A DNA stretch of 64,000 nucleotides from JACRCT01 sp049841135 (GCA_049841135.1 JASGHK010000004.1:744001-808000); one strand, 5' to 3'; positions 47,975 through 57,735 are shown, counted from the first letter of the stretch. Translations and numbers: made by a program. The notes: generated by a model not told the origin, from the sequence alone.

Positions 47975-48584
47975 CTACTGCTTCGCCTCGTCCTTGGCCG
48001 GCTCCTTCTTCTCTTCCTTCTTCTCGCCGGCGTCGAAGTACTCCTTGTAGCCGACCTTGATGGCCTTGTCGGCAAAGGTCTCGTTGCGGCGCTTGTCGAC
48101 GAGGATCGACTTCCCGCCGGACTTGGCCAGCAGGTAGCTGTCGTTCTCGAACTCGCCGTCCTCGCCGCCCTCGGCGACGCGCCAATTCTTCTCGCTGACG
48201 TCCACCACGACCGACCCGAACTCGGCCTTGCGGGCCTCGCCCAGCTCGTAGGACTTGAGCCAGTAGTCCTCCTTGGCGTGGTTCCACACGGCCAGGGCGC
48301 ACATGGCGTTGGCGGCGAGGCTCTTCTTCTCCTGGCCGGCGATGAGCTCGAGCGTCTTGGGGTGGATGAACTTCTTGGCGGCTTGCAGGCTCTTGGCGAC
48401 GTCGGCCGCCTTGGGCTTGCCCTTGACCGTGCCGGCCTTCACCAAGAACTCCAGGTACTGCTTGAGCACGCCCTTGGCTGCGTCGAGGCTCGGGGTCTGG
48501 CTTGGCGGCGTCGGCGGCCGGGTCCTGCGCGAACGCGGGGACCGAAAGGGCCGACAGCGCGAGGACGAGCATGAGGCGGCGCAT
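47975..48584 (-). CDS. Exported hypothetical protein, one frameshift
   Basis: About 202 residues when joined. Signal peptide MRRLMLVLALSALSVPAFA, then a helical domain (LDAAKGVLKQYLEFLVKAG, HPKTLELIAGQEKKSL) and a beta-rich part (FGSVVVDVSEKNWRVAEGGE, SYLLAKSGGKSILVDKRR), with a Lys/Glu-rich tail. This looks like a periplasmic SnoaL/NTF2-like or lipoprotein-carrier-like fold, but I cannot assign it. One extra base near 48497 (AAG-C-CAG) lies soon after the signal peptide. GGGAG precedes the ATG by 6 bases. A palindromic repeat element lies 49 bases upstream, between this gene and the divergent glnE. Confidence 0.75.
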
Positions 48585-48632
48585 GGCATTCTCCCGTTGG
48601 TTGGGTGAGGCAGGTTCAGGTCGTTGACCACC

Positions 48633-48670
48633 GACTTCGTCGGCCGCTCCGCTTCCCCTCCGACGAGGTC
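48633..48670. repeat. Second locus of the palindromic intergenic repeat (inverted)
   Basis: GACTTCGTCGG (48633-48643) and CCGACGAGGTC (48660-48670) flank CCGCTCCGCTTCCCCT. Its reverse complement differs from copy 1 at 4484-4521 by only a few substitutions over about 45 bases, including the flanking GTC. It is in the divergent gap before glnE. Confidence 0.75.
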
Positions 48671-48808
48671 ATGCGAGGGCGTAACACGGCGTCGAGGCGC
48701 CATCAAGGCACCCGAGCCCGGCGGTGAGTGTCGGACGCCGGTCGCCGGCCCGCCATTCAGCCTCCTCGCTCTGGGTCCGGGCCGGCAGCCCGCCGTACCC
48801 TCCCTGCC

Positions 48809-51564
48809 ATGGCGGCCGACGAGCAGACCCTGGAGGCCGTCCTCGCAAGGCTGCCGGAGCTGAGCCCTGCGATGTGGCGCCGGGTCCAGAAGCGACCGCG
48901 CCTGCTGCGCTGGCTGCGCTCCGGCGACCACCTCTCCTCTCCCAAGCCGCTCGACCGCTTCCTTCACGAGCTTCTCGTTCCGGCTGCGGCGGGTGTCCCC
49001 TGGCGATCTCCCGGCGCTGATGCGCGCCCTGCGCCGCTACCGGGGCCGGGAGTCGCTGAGGCTCGCCGTCCGATTCTCTGGCTGGCCTGGGGAGCCTCCC
49101 GGAGACCTCCGCGGAGATGTCCCGGCTCGCCGAGGCCTGCCTCGAGGGGGCGCTGTCGCATCTGGCGTCGTCGTCCGCCGTTCCGGCGCCGGTGCACGGG
49201 TTCTGCGTGCTGGGGATGGGCAAGCTGGGCGGGGGCGAGCTGAACTTCTCTTCCGACGTGGACCTGGTGTTCGTCCACGAGGACGGCGGGGAGTCCGAGC
49301 GCTGGACGCGCCTCGCCGAGCGGCTGGTGAAGGTCGTCTCCGAGCCCACCGCCGAAGGGATCACCTTCCGGGTCGATATGGGCCTGCGCCCCGAGGGCCG
49401 GAGCGGCGCCTTGGTGCTCTCCGCCTCGTCCACCGAGCGCTACTACGAGTCCTTTGGCCGCACCTGGGAGCGTGCGGCGCTGCTCAAGGCCCGCCCCATC
49501 GCGGGCGATCGCGCGGTGGGCGAGCGCCTGCTCGCCTCGCTCGGCCCCTTCGTCTGGCGCCGCAGCCTGGACGAGGCCGCACTGGAGGAGCTGCGCTCCC
49601 TCAAGCGCCGCGTCGAGGAGCGGGCCCGGGCGCTGGGAGACGACGTCAAGCTCGGCCCCGGCGGCATCCGCGAGGTGGAGTTCTTCGTCCAGGCGCTGCA
49701 GCTGCTCCACGGTGGCCGCCGGGAGGCGCTGCGCGAGCGCTCGACGCTGGGCGCGCTCCGGCACGCCCTGGTGGCCGGCCTGGTCAGCCTCTCGGACCAC
49801 GACGCGCTCGCCGGGGCGTACGTCTTCCTGCGCCGCGTCGAGGACCGCCTGCAGATGGTGGAGGAGCTGCGGACCCACCGCCTTCCCGTGGCGCCGCCCG
49901 CCCTCGCGAGCCTGGCCGGAGGTCTGGGCTTCGCGGACGCCGGGGCCTTCCGCGACGAGCTCGCCGCCCACCGCCGCCGCGTCCGCGAGATCTTCTCGGA
50001 GCTGCTGCACGCTTCGGGCCTGCGCGCCGCTCCGCCCGACCCGTCGCTCGCGCTTGCGTGCGACCCGGATGCTCCGCTCGACCTGCGCCGAGCCGCGCTC
50101 CTCGAGAAGGGGTTTGCCGCCCCGGAGGAATCGCTGGAGACCGTCCAGCGCCTTGCCCGCCGGCCCAGCTCCCCGTTCGGCCGGCGCGGGGCCGCCCCCG
50201 CGGTCGCGCTCTCGCTGCTCTCCGGCTGCGCGGCCTCGCCGGATCCCGACCGCGCTCTGGCCCACCTGGGAGAGCTGTTCGGGTCGCTGCGAGCGCCGGC
50301 GGCCTTCTACGCGCTGCTCGAGAACCCGCCGACGGCGCGGCTGCTGACCACGCTCTTCGGCGCCAGCGACTTCCTCTCGAAGGAGTTCATCCGCCACCCG
50401 GAGCTGCTCGACTCACTGGTCCGCTCGGACGCCGCGGTCTCCCGGCGCAGCCGAGACGAGCTGTCGGCGCTGCTGGTTTCGCAGCGGGGCGCCGGGGACG
50501 AGCCGGCCGAGCGGCGCCTGGGAGCGCTGCGACGCTTCAAGAGCGAGGAGGTGCTGCGGGTCGGCCTCTGTGACGTGGCCGGCGTCCTCGAGGTCGACGA
50601 GGTCCTGGAGGAGCTGACCGCGCTGGCCGACGTGCTCATCGCCGAGAGCCTGCGCCTGGCCTGGGAGCCCGTGCTCGAGCGCTGGGGGCGGCCCCGCTCG
50701 CGCTTCGCCGTCGTCGGGCTCGGCAGCCTCGGAGGCTCGGAGCTGGGCTACCACTCCGACGTGGACCTGCTCTTCGTCTACGAGGAGCCTGGCGAGAGCG
50801 AAGGCGGCCGGACCGGACGCTGCAGCCACGCGGAGCTGTTCTCCCGCCTGGCCCAGCGGCTGCTCTCCAACCTGTCGATGCAGCTGGGCGAGGGCGTCCT
50901 CTACCGCACCGACGTGCGCCTGCGGCCGTCGGGCAATGCGGGGATGCTCGTCGCCAGCCTTCCTTCTTTGGCCGCGCACCACCAGCAGTCGGAGCCCTGG
51001 GAGCGGCAAGCCCTGACGCGGGCCCGGCTCGTCGCGGGCGACTCCGCGCTCTTTGATCGGGTGGAGGCCGAGGTCCTCCAGCCGCTGGTGCTGCGGCCCG
51101 TGCCCGACCGGCAGGCAATGGCCGACGAGATCCGCCGCGTCCGCGACCGGATGGAGGCGGAGCTGTCGGGCGAGTCCGGCGGGGGCAGGAACCCGAAGCT
51201 TGGGCGCGGCGGGCTCGTCGATGTCGAGTTCTGCGCGCAGTACCTGGAGCTGGTCTGCCGCCTGCGCGAGCCGAACACGCCTCGGGCGCTCAGGATGCTC
51301 CAGCAGCATGGGGCGCTGTCCCGCTCCGACGCCGCGCTCCTCGAGCGAGCCTGGCGCTTCCTGAAGCGGGTGGAGCTGGGCGCACGCATCGTCCACGACT
51401 TCCCCGTCCACCGGCTTCCCGAGCCGGGACGAGCGCTGGACGTGCTCGCGCGCCGGCTGGGCTACTCGGGGGGCGCTCCGGGCCAGAGGCTCGGCGAGGA
51501 CTATGCGGCGAGGACGGAGGAGGTCCGCGAGGCGTATCTGCGGATCTTGGAGGCCCGAAAATGA
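48809..51564 (+). CDS. glnE: Glutamine synthetase adenylyltransferase/removase GlnE, two frameshifts
   Basis: About 917 residues joined, near the normal 945. GlnE adds AMP to and removes it from glutamine synthetase in response to PII and glutamine. Two nucleotidyltransferase halves are visible: GMGKLGGGELNFSSDVDLVFV (N-terminal, de-adenylylating) and GLGSLGGSELGYHSDVDLLFV (C-terminal, adenylylating), each followed by helical bundles; GPGGIREVEFFVQALQLLHG and GRGGLVDVEFCAQYLEL are the paired conserved blocks. Two extra bases, near 48973 (GAG-C-TTC) and 49074 (CGA-T-TC), shift the frame in the N-terminal 90 residues; sequence between them (LRRVSPGDLPALMRALRR) is GlnE-like. ATG at 48809 has no ribosome-binding site; a TACCCT box ends 7 bases before it. 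A terminator follows directly. Confidence 0.93.
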
Positions 51565-51566
51565 AA

Positions 51567-51589
51567 GCGGCCGGGGGGGACCCGGCCGC
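51567..51589 (+). terminator. Hairpin terminator of glnE
   Basis: GCGGCCGGG-GGGGA-CCCGGCCGC, 9 bp, beginning 2 bases after the stop codon. It also separates glnE from the convergent tRNA. Confidence 0.7.
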
Positions 51590-51600
51590 CTTCCACTTCA

Positions 51601-51687
51601 TGGTGCCCAGGAGAGGACTCGAACCTCCATGAGCGTGAGCCCACTAGACCCTGAATCTAGCGTGTCTACCAATTCCACCACCTGGGC
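51601..51687 (-). tRNA. tRNA-Leu (anticodon CAG)
   Basis: An 87-base cloverleaf including an encoded CCA. Acceptor stem GCCCAGG/CCTGGGC, D-arm TTGGTAGACAC, anticodon loop ATTCAGG with CAG, long variable arm (TGGGCTCACGCTCA) typical of leucine tRNAs, and GGTTCGAGTCC T-arm. It decodes CUG, a main leucine codon here. Confidence 0.95.
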
Positions 51688-51764
51688 AGGTGCTCTCTCC
51701 GGTTGCCCGTCGAGAGGGGCGAACGTTTAACCTGCCCGCCTCGACTCCGTCAAGAGACTTTCTT

Positions 51765-52775
51765 TCAGGATCGCGGATCGAGCGCCTCCTGGAGCCCTTC
51801 CCCCACCAGGTTGTAGGCGGTCACGGTCAGGAAGATGGCCGCGCCGGGGAACACGGCCAGCCACCAGGCCCCCGGGCTCGTCACGTAGCGGTGGGCCTGC
51901 ATGAGAATCTCGCCCCAGCTGGCCGTGGGCGGAGGGGCGCCGAAGCCCAGGAACGACAAGGCGCTCTCCAGGAGCACCGCCCCAGCCACGCCGAAGGCCG
52001 CGGCGACGAGGACCGGGGCCAGGCAGTTGGGCACGACGTGCCGGAAGAGGACCCGCAGCTCGCTCGCGCCCAGGGCCCGGGCCGCGGTCACGAAGTCCAG
52101 CTCCTTGACCCGCAGGACCTCGCTGCGCATCAGCCGCGCGACGTCGGGCCACCGGGTCAGCCCGAGCACCAGCACCAGGTGCGCCAGGGTCGGACGCGGG
52201 ATGACCGCCATCAGCGCCAGCACCAGGAAGAGCGTCGGGAAGCTCAGCATCACCTCGATGCAGCGCGAGACGACGAGGTCCACCGCCCCGCCGAAGTAGC
52301 CCGCCAGCGCCCCGAGCAGCACGCCGATGAGCACGTAGAGCGCCACCGCCACCAGCCCCACCGCCAGGCTCACCCGCGTCCCGTGGACGAGCCTCGCCAG
52401 CACGTCGCGCCCGGACTCGTCGGTCCCCAGCAGGTGCTGCGCGCTCGGCCCGTCGGGCACGGCGGCCAGGGTCAGGTCGGTCTGGTAGGGGCCGAAGGGC
52501 ACGAGCGGCTCGAGCATCCAGTCGCCCTCGTCCGTGCGCAGGCTCGCCCGCAGCGACTGGTTGGTCTCCTGCCGCAGATCCGCGGGCCCCGTCACGTTCG
52601 GCAGGAGCCAGGTCTGCCCTCCCCGCCGCACGGCCACAGGCAGGTCGCTGGCGATGAAGTCCCCCAGGAGCGCCACCGCGAACAGCGCCAGCACGAAGCC
52701 CAGGCCCAGCCGGTGGGCTAGGCGGCGCCGGAAGCGGGAGCGGAGGCGGGCCCGCCGCGAGGTCGGCGAGGTCAT
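51765..52775 (-). CDS. Oligopeptide-type ABC transporter permease (OppC/DppC-like)
   Basis: 336 residues. Basic N-terminus, first membrane helix GLGFVLALFAVALLGDFIA, a periplasmic loop of about 80 residues, then five helices. HLLGTDESGRDVLARLVHG is the OppC/DppC signature and EVLRVKELDFVTAARALGAS is the EAA loop that docks the ATPase. The C-terminal NLVGEGLQEALDPR is also typical. Forms the inner-membrane channel with the OppB-like partner. The ATG at 52775 overlaps the upstream TGA (ATGA). It is the last gene of the operon; no ATPase gene follows. Confidence 0.95.
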   Translation of the reverse strand: MTSPTSRRARLRSRFRRRLAHRLGLGFVLALFAVALLGDFIASDLPVAVRRGGQTWLLPNVTGPADLRQETNQSLRASLRTDEGDWMLEPLVPFGPYQTDLTLAAVPDGPSAQHLLGTDESGRDVLARLVHGTRVSLAVGLVAVALYVLIGVLLGALAGYFGGAVDLVVSRCIEVMLSFPTLFLVLALMAVIPRPTLAHLVLVLGLTRWPDVARLMRSEVLRVKELDFVTAARALGASELRVLFRHVVPNCLAPVLVAAAFGVAGAVLLESALSFLGFGAPPPTASWGEILMQAHRYVTSPGAWWLAVFPGAAIFLTVTAYNLVGEGLQEALDPRS

Positions 52776-53755
52776 GGCCGGCGGATCCTCGGGTCGAGCG
52801 CCAGCTGGGCCAGGTCGGAGAGCAGCATGCCCGCCATGGTGAGCAGCGCCGAGAGCGTCGTCACCGCCAGCACGGTGTTGTAGTCGCGAGCCTCCAGCGC
52901 CTGGAAGCCCAGCCGCCCCATCCCCGGCACGCCGAAGACCTGCTCGACGATGACGCTGCCGCCCACCAGGTGGGGCAGGCTCAGGCCGAGCAGCGTCACC
53001 ACGGGCAGCAAAGCGTTGCGCAACGCGTGCTTGAGGACCACCGTGCGCTCGCTCAGGCCCTTGGCGCGAGCGGTGCGCACGTAGTCCTGGCGCAGCGCTT
53101 CGACCATCGACGCGCGGGTGTAGCGGGAGAGCGAAGCCAGCGAGGCGTAGGTGAGCACGAAGACCGGCAGCACCAGGTGCCAGGCGAGGTCGCGGAGCCA
53201 GGCCATCCTCCCGAGCGACTCGGCCCCGGCCGAGTGCAGGCCCTGCAGCGGGAACCAGTCGAGGTAGCGCCCGCCGCCGAGCAGGAGCAGCAGCACCACC
53301 GCGACCCAGTACGAGGGCAGCGAATAGACGAGGAACAGCCCCAGGGAGAGCGCCCGGTCCAGCCACCGCCCTCGGTGGACGGCCGCGAGCACGCCCAGGG
53401 GCACCGCCAGCAGGTACGAGAGCAGCAGCGCCAGCCCCGAGAGCAGCAGCGTGTTGGGCAGCGCCTCGCGGACCTTCTCGGCGACGGGCCGGTGGTCGTA
53501 GGTCGACAGGCCGAAGTCGAACGTCACCACCCTCGCCAGCCACCGGCCGTAGCGCTGGGGAAGCGGATCATCGAGGCCCATGGTCTGGCGGTAGAGCGCG
53601 ATCTGCTCGCGCGACGGCCCCGCCCCTGCCAGGTCGGCGCTGGCGGCCGTGAGCGGGTCTCCAGGCACCAGGTTCAGCACGACGAAGGTGAGCAGCGTGA
53701 TCCCGAAGAAGGTCGGGATCATCAGCAGGAGCCGCTTGGCCAGGAAGCCGCGCAT
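52772..53755 (-). CDS. Oligopeptide-type ABC transporter permease (OppB/DppB-like)
   Basis: 327 residues. N-terminal helix FLAKRLLLMIPTFFGITLLTF with the family's GDP motif in LVPGDPLT, a loop with DPLPQRYGRWLARV and FDFGLSTYDHRPV, then five further helices. The EAA loop is DYVRTARAKGLSERTVVLKHALRNALLPV; VIVEQVFGVPGMGRLG follows. Pairs with the OppC-like permease to import peptides or similar solutes. Start 38 bases after the binding-protein stop; ends overlapping the next gene by 4 bases, so the three genes form one operon. Confidence 0.95.
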   Translation of the reverse strand: MRGFLAKRLLLMIPTFFGITLLTFVVLNLVPGDPLTAASADLAGAGPSREQIALYRQTMGLDDPLPQRYGRWLARVVTFDFGLSTYDHRPVAEKVREALPNTLLLSGLALLLSYLLAVPLGVLAAVHRGRWLDRALSLGLFLVYSLPSYWVAVVLLLLLGGGRYLDWFPLQGLHSAGAESLGRMAWLRDLAWHLVLPVFVLTYASLASLSRYTRASMVEALRQDYVRTARAKGLSERTVVLKHALRNALLPVVTLLGLSLPHLVGGSVIVEQVFGVPGMGRLGFQALEARDYNTVLAVTTLSALLTMAGMLLSDLAQLALDPRIRRP

Positions 53756-53793
53756 CGGGGTCGCCGCCGGTCTCCACGCCGGCCATCAGGCCG

Positions 53794-55536
53794 TCACTTG
53801 GGCGAGGCCATGGCCTTCTCGTCGATCCACACGTCGTTGAAGTCATACCAGTTGACCGAGGGGTGGATGTTCTTGACCCGCTTCTTCACCGCGTCCAGGT
53901 CGGGGCGGATGTTGACGAACATGTACGGCTGCTCGTCGTAGAGGATGCGGCCCAGCTCGCGGTACATGGCGCTGCGGCGCACCGGATCGAACTCCACCCG
54001 AGCGTTCTCGATGAGCTCGTCGGCGCGCTTGTTGTTGAAGCCCACCCAGTTCGAGCCGCCCTGGATCTGCGAGCTGTGCCAGGACTGGTAGGGGTCGGCC
54101 TGCACGTCCATGTCCGTCCAGATCATGGAGCAGGCGTCATAGTCCTTGTCGTGGGTGCGCTTGATGAAGACCGACCACTCCATCTTGCCGATGTCCATCT
54201 CGATGCCCGCCTTGCGGTAGGCCTCCTTGAGCTCCACGGTGAGCTTGCTCAGGAACACCGAGTTGGCCGGGATGAGGAAGGTGAAGCGGAACTTGACGCC
54301 GTCCTTGTCCAGGACCCCGTCGTCGTCGTGGTCCTCCCAGCCCGCTTCCTTGAGCAGTTGCCTGGCCGTGTCCGGGTCATAGGGCAGCGGAATCAGGCTC
54401 GGGTCGCAATCCTCGCCGTCCTGGTAGAAGTGGCAGGCCGTGGGCTTCTCGAGGTTGTAGAGCCTCGAGCGGTTGAAGCTGTCGCGGTCGAAGAGCAGCG
54501 CCATCGCCTTGCGCACCCGCTTGTCGGCGAAGAAGGGCCGCTGCTCGTTCCAGCCCACCCACTCGTAGTTCTTCGGGAAGAAGCGGATGCGGTGGTAGTC
54601 CTCGACCAGCCGCGGGTTGCGGATCATGTCCACCCAGGTCGAGTGCTGGATCTGCTGCATCACGTCGAACTCGCCGCGCTCGAAGAGCTGGGTGGCCACG
54701 GTGTGGTCGGGCACGATGCGGAAGACGATCTTGTCGAGGTGGGGCTTCTTCCCCCAGTAGTCGTCGAAGCGCTCGAGGACGATCTCCTGCATCGCCGTCC
54801 AGCTCTTGAACTTCCAGGGCCCCGAGCCCACCGGCGTCCGGTGGATGGGGTTGGTGCGGAACTCGCCCTTCTCGATGAGGTGTTTGGGCATGATCGGCAG
54901 CGTCGTGGCGATCTGCCTGAAGAAGAGGAAGTAGGGCTTCTTCAGCTCGACGCGGAAGGTGCTGTCGTCCACGGCCTTGAAGCTCTTCACCTCGGTGAAG
55001 AAGCTGCGCACCGACGTGGTGGGCGACTTCGGATCCAGGATGGCCGCCAGCGTGGCTTCCAGGTCCCGCGCCGTCACGGGCTTGCCGTCGTGAAAGCGCA
55101 TCCCCTTGCGCAGCTTGAAGGTGAAGGTCAGGTGGTCGGCCGACTCCTCGTAGGATTCGGCCGCGGCAGGCAAGAGCTGGTAGCGGGGGTGGTCGTTGCT
55201 GTCGATGCGGTAGAGGGTCTCGAACACCTTGTTCTGCGTCACGCGCGTCGCGATGGCGTCGAGCGGCTCGATGACGTGCGGGGAGAGGTGCGGTGGATCG
55301 TTGGAGACGCGCACCACCAGCGTCCCGCCCTGGACCGGCGTGCCCTGCCTCACCGACGGTGGCAGCTTGCCGTCCAGCCAGAAGTCGTCCGGCATCGGAC
55401 CGGTCGGGACCGACAGCGTGGGCCTGGCCGTGGCCGTCGGCGGTCTGGATTCCGTCCGCGTACACCCCACGCAGAGACCGGCGACCACCCCCGCGAGAGC
55501 AGCGAAGGCTAGGGACTGGAACCAGCGGGTGTTCAC
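53794..55536 (-). CDS. Family 5 solute-binding lipoprotein (peptide ABC importer)
   Basis: 580 residues. A lipoprotein signal (QSLAFAALAGVVAGLCVGC) anchors it in the membrane. The mature part carries the SBP_bac_5 pattern: GGTLVVRVSNDPPHLSPH, LTFTFKLRKGMRFHDGKPVT near residue 160, GSGPWKFKSW, and VRKAMALLFDRDSFNRSRLY. It captures peptides or other ligands and passes them to the two permeases downstream. Start GTG at 55536 is chosen because GGAGG lies 4 bases upstream and the signal peptide begins there; the longer in-frame extension to 55761 is antisense/intergenic. The ligand pocket cannot be predicted. Confidence 0.94.
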   Translation of the reverse strand: MNTRWFQSLAFAALAGVVAGLCVGCTRTESRPPTATARPTLSVPTGPMPDDFWLDGKLPPSVRQGTPVQGGTLVVRVSNDPPHLSPHVIEPLDAIATRVTQNKVFETLYRIDSNDHPRYQLLPAAAESYEESADHLTFTFKLRKGMRFHDGKPVTARDLEATLAAILDPKSPTTSVRSFFTEVKSFKAVDDSTFRVELKKPYFLFFRQIATTLPIMPKHLIEKGEFRTNPIHRTPVGSGPWKFKSWTAMQEIVLERFDDYWGKKPHLDKIVFRIVPDHTVATQLFERGEFDVMQQIQHSTWVDMIRNPRLVEDYHRIRFFPKNYEWVGWNEQRPFFADKRVRKAMALLFDRDSFNRSRLYNLEKPTACHFYQDGEDCDPSLIPLPYDPDTARQLLKEAGWEDHDDDGVLDKDGVKFRFTFLIPANSVFLSKLTVELKEAYRKAGIEMDIGKMEWSVFIKRTHDKDYDACSMIWTDMDVQADPYQSWHSSQIQGGSNWVGFNNKRADELIENARVEFDPVRRSAMYRELGRILYDEQPYMFVNIRPDLDAVKKRVKNIHPSVNWYDFNDVWIDEKAMASPK

Positions 55537-55580
55537 GAGGCCTCCGTTGGCGGTCCCGGCGGCGGACAAGGAAGGGGTGG

Positions 55581-55610
55581 AGTAAACCACGCCGCGCTCG
55601 GCCGGAGCAA
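55581..55610 (-). promoter_or_regulatory. Possible promoter of the ABC importer operon
   Basis: Minus strand TTGCTC (55610-55605), 18 bases, TTTACT (55586-55581), about 44 bases before the GTG start. The rest of the 313-base divergent gap (55537-55849) contains only the kinase promoter on the other strand. Confidence 0.35.
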
Positions 55611-55810
55611 CCGCCAACACCCTGTTTTCCCTAGGCGATTTTGAGCCGAGGAAAGCCTGCCGCCCGCCCCGCGTGGACTCGTCGATTCCCAACTCCGGTC
55701 CGAGCCAGGAACCGAAAGGAGAGAGGAAGGCCCCTGAAATAGAATTCTCCAGTGAATCCAACAGGGTCCGACAGGGACTCGCCCGGCGGAGAGGGCCTCC
55801 GCTCGCTTGT

Positions 55811-55840
55811 TTGACGAGCCTGCTTTCTGGGGCCTACACT
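55811..55840 (+). promoter_or_regulatory. Sigma-70-like promoter of the Ser/Thr kinase, near-leaderless
   Basis: TTGACG (55811-55816), 18 bases, TACACT (55835-55840). The ATG begins only 9 bases after the -10 box, with no ribosome-binding site, so the transcript probably starts at or next to the start codon. Confidence 0.6.
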
Positions 55841-55849
55841 TTTCGAACT

Positions 55850-56992
55850 ATGCCGCCTCGGGTCATTGGCCAGTACCAAATTCTTTCCGTGCTCGGGACG
55901 GGGGGCATCGGCAGCGTCTACCGTGCAGTCGACAAGCGGACGAACGAAGAGGTCGCGCTCAAGCTGCTCTCCAGCGGTCCCGCGCTCGACCCGATTGCCG
56001 CGCGGCGGATGGCTCGCGAGTTCGAGGCGCTCTACGACCTCTCGCACCCGAACGTGGTGCGGGTCTTCGACACCGGCGTCTACCGTGGCTACCCCTACCT
56101 GACCATGGAGCTGGTCGAGGGCCTGACCCTGCGCGAGTTCCTCTCGCTGGACCACTCGGGCCAGCCCGCCATGCTCTCGGCGCGGCGCCCTGGTGCAGCT
56201 TCGAAGGTCAGCTTCGAAGGCTTCGACGAGGCCAGCGTGGACTCGGGCGAGTCGGTCATCCCCTTCGACCTCGACCGGCTCGCCGAGGAGCCGGACAGCG
56301 ACGTGGGGATGTTCGCCGGCGACCACGTCAGCGGCCAGGGCCCGGAGGCGCTGCGCCGGCTCGCGAACATCATCGACGAGCCGTTCACCGAGGAGGGGCG
56401 GAGCCTCGAGCCCCCCATGGGCGCCTCCCGTTCGGTCACCCTCCGCGAGCAACCGACGCTCGTGGCGCCGAACCTCCTCGAGCTCAACAAGCCCGAGCGC
56501 GTCGCCCTGCTCAAGGACGCCCTGGTGCAGATCTGCGACGCCCTGGCCTACATCCATGCGCGCGGCATGGTCCACCGCGACCTGAAGCCCTCGAACATCA
56601 TGGTGGACGAGGATCGGCGCGTGAAGCTGATGGACTTCGGCCTCGCCAAGTTCCTGGCCGAAGACACCCAGGTCACCGCCACCGGCCGCATCGTCGGCAC
56701 CTACCGCTACATGGCGCCCGAGCAGCTGCTGGGCGAGCGGCTGGACGGCCGCTCCGACCTCTACTCGCTGGGCGTGATGCTCTACGAACTGCTCGCCGGC
56801 CGCCCGCCCTTCGACGCCAAGACGCCGGTGGAGATGTGCCAGCGGGTGCTCGAGCAGGAGGCCGTCCCGCTCTTCGCCATCAACCCGGACGCGGACGAAG
56901 CCCTGGTGCGCGTGGCTCACCGGCTGATGCTCAAGGACCCCTCCGAGCGCTACCAGACCGCGGAGGAAGTCTCCGAGGTCCTCTTCGAGTAG
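55850..56992 (+). CDS. Soluble Ser/Thr protein kinase with large internal insert
   Basis: 380 residues. All key kinase elements are present: glycine loop LGTGGIGSVY (15-24), catalytic Lys38 in VALK, Glu in the alphaC helix, HRDLKPSN (242-249), DFG (262-264) and YMAPEQ. A roughly 110-residue acidic insertion (about 101-213, with FEGFDEASVDSGES and IIDEPFTEEGRS) sits after the hinge helix, where kinases normally have only a short loop. No membrane helix or sensor domain, so it is cytoplasmic and the insert may be the regulatory or docking element. ATG at 55850 lies 9 bases after a -10 box; longer upstream frames are not supported. Myxobacteria have many such kinases. Confidence 0.94.
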   Translation: MPPRVIGQYQILSVLGTGGIGSVYRAVDKRTNEEVALKLLSSGPALDPIAARRMAREFEALYDLSHPNVVRVFDTGVYRGYPYLTMELVEGLTLREFLSLDHSGQPAMLSARRPGAASKVSFEGFDEASVDSGESVIPFDLDRLAEEPDSDVGMFAGDHVSGQGPEALRRLANIIDEPFTEEGRSLEPPMGASRSVTLREQPTLVAPNLLELNKPERVALLKDALVQICDALAYIHARGMVHRDLKPSNIMVDEDRRVKLMDFGLAKFLAEDTQVTATGRIVGTYRYMAPEQLLGERLDGRSDLYSLGVMLYELLAGRPPFDAKTPVEMCQRVLEQEAVPLFAINPDADEALVRVAHRLMLKDPSERYQTAEEVSEVLFE

Positions 56993-57051
56993 CTCGAGGC
57001 GCCGATCCTTCTGCCATCGATGTCGGACCCGCGCGCTAGACTCCCCCGCCC

Positions 57052-57735
57052 ATGAGCCTGTTGCCCGAAGACGCCGGCTACCTCGAGCACGTTCAAGCCT
57101 ACTTTCTGGCCTTCCGCGGGGACGGCGTCTCGCTCTCGTCGCTCGACGCCGAGCTGCTCGCCGACTGGAAGGCGCGCGGCGTGCCCTACCCCGTCGTCTG
57201 CCGCGGCATCCGCAAGGCGGCCGAGTCGCTGCTCTACAACAACGGCTCTTCGGCCAGGCTGCGGACCCTGCGCAGCTGCCGCATGGCCGTGGAGCGCGAG
57301 TTCAAGAGGTGGGAAGGCGCGCCGGCGACGCCCATCGCCAAGGAGTCGCCCCCGCCCGAGGCGGAGGCGCCACAGACCGCCGAGTCCTTCGCGGTCAAGC
57401 GCCTCAAGAAGGCGCGCGCCACCCTGCGCAAGGCCCTGTCGGAGGCGAGCCTCGACCCCGCCAGGTCCGCGATCGCCGCGGCGCAGGCCATCGTGGCCAT
57501 GGAGCTGGACGACCCGCGCCAGGTCTCCATGCTCATCGCCCGCGCCGACGACGCCCTGGCGCTCGTCTACCTGCGCAGGCTCCCGGGCGCCACGAGGCGC
57601 GAGCTGATGAAGGCGGCCCGGTCCGCCGCCGGGCCCCGCCCGGCTGGGGCGTCGCTGCGCGCGCGCAAGGACGCGCTGCGTGCCCACCGCGTCGCGCTCG
57701 CCCGCAGTCATGGCGCGCTGCCCACCTTGACCTGA
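57052..57735 (+). CDS. Hypothetical protein preceding DnaC-like ATPase
   Basis: 227 residues, soluble. N-terminal half: YLEHVQAYFLAFRGDGVSLS, LLADWKARGVPYPVVCRGI and a basic helix RLRTLRSCRMAVEREFKRWE, a segment repeatedly found in myxobacterial proteins next to DnaC-like ATPases. C-terminal half is helical and basic (AVKRLKKARATLRKALSEAS). The pattern LADWxxxGVPYxVVxRGI suggests a replication- or primosome-associated helical domain; that is inference. A TAGACT -10-like box ends 9 bases before ATG and no ribosome-binding site is visible. It precedes the DnaC-like gene by 28 bases, so the two are cotranscribed. Confidence 0.75.
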   Translation: MSLLPEDAGYLEHVQAYFLAFRGDGVSLSSLDAELLADWKARGVPYPVVCRGIRKAAESLLYNNGSSARLRTLRSCRMAVEREFKRWEGAPATPIAKESPPPEAEAPQTAESFAVKRLKKARATLRKALSEASLDPARSAIAAAQAIVAMELDDPRQVSMLIARADDALALVYLRRLPGATRRELMKAARSAAGPRPAGASLRARKDALRAHRVALARSHGALPTLT

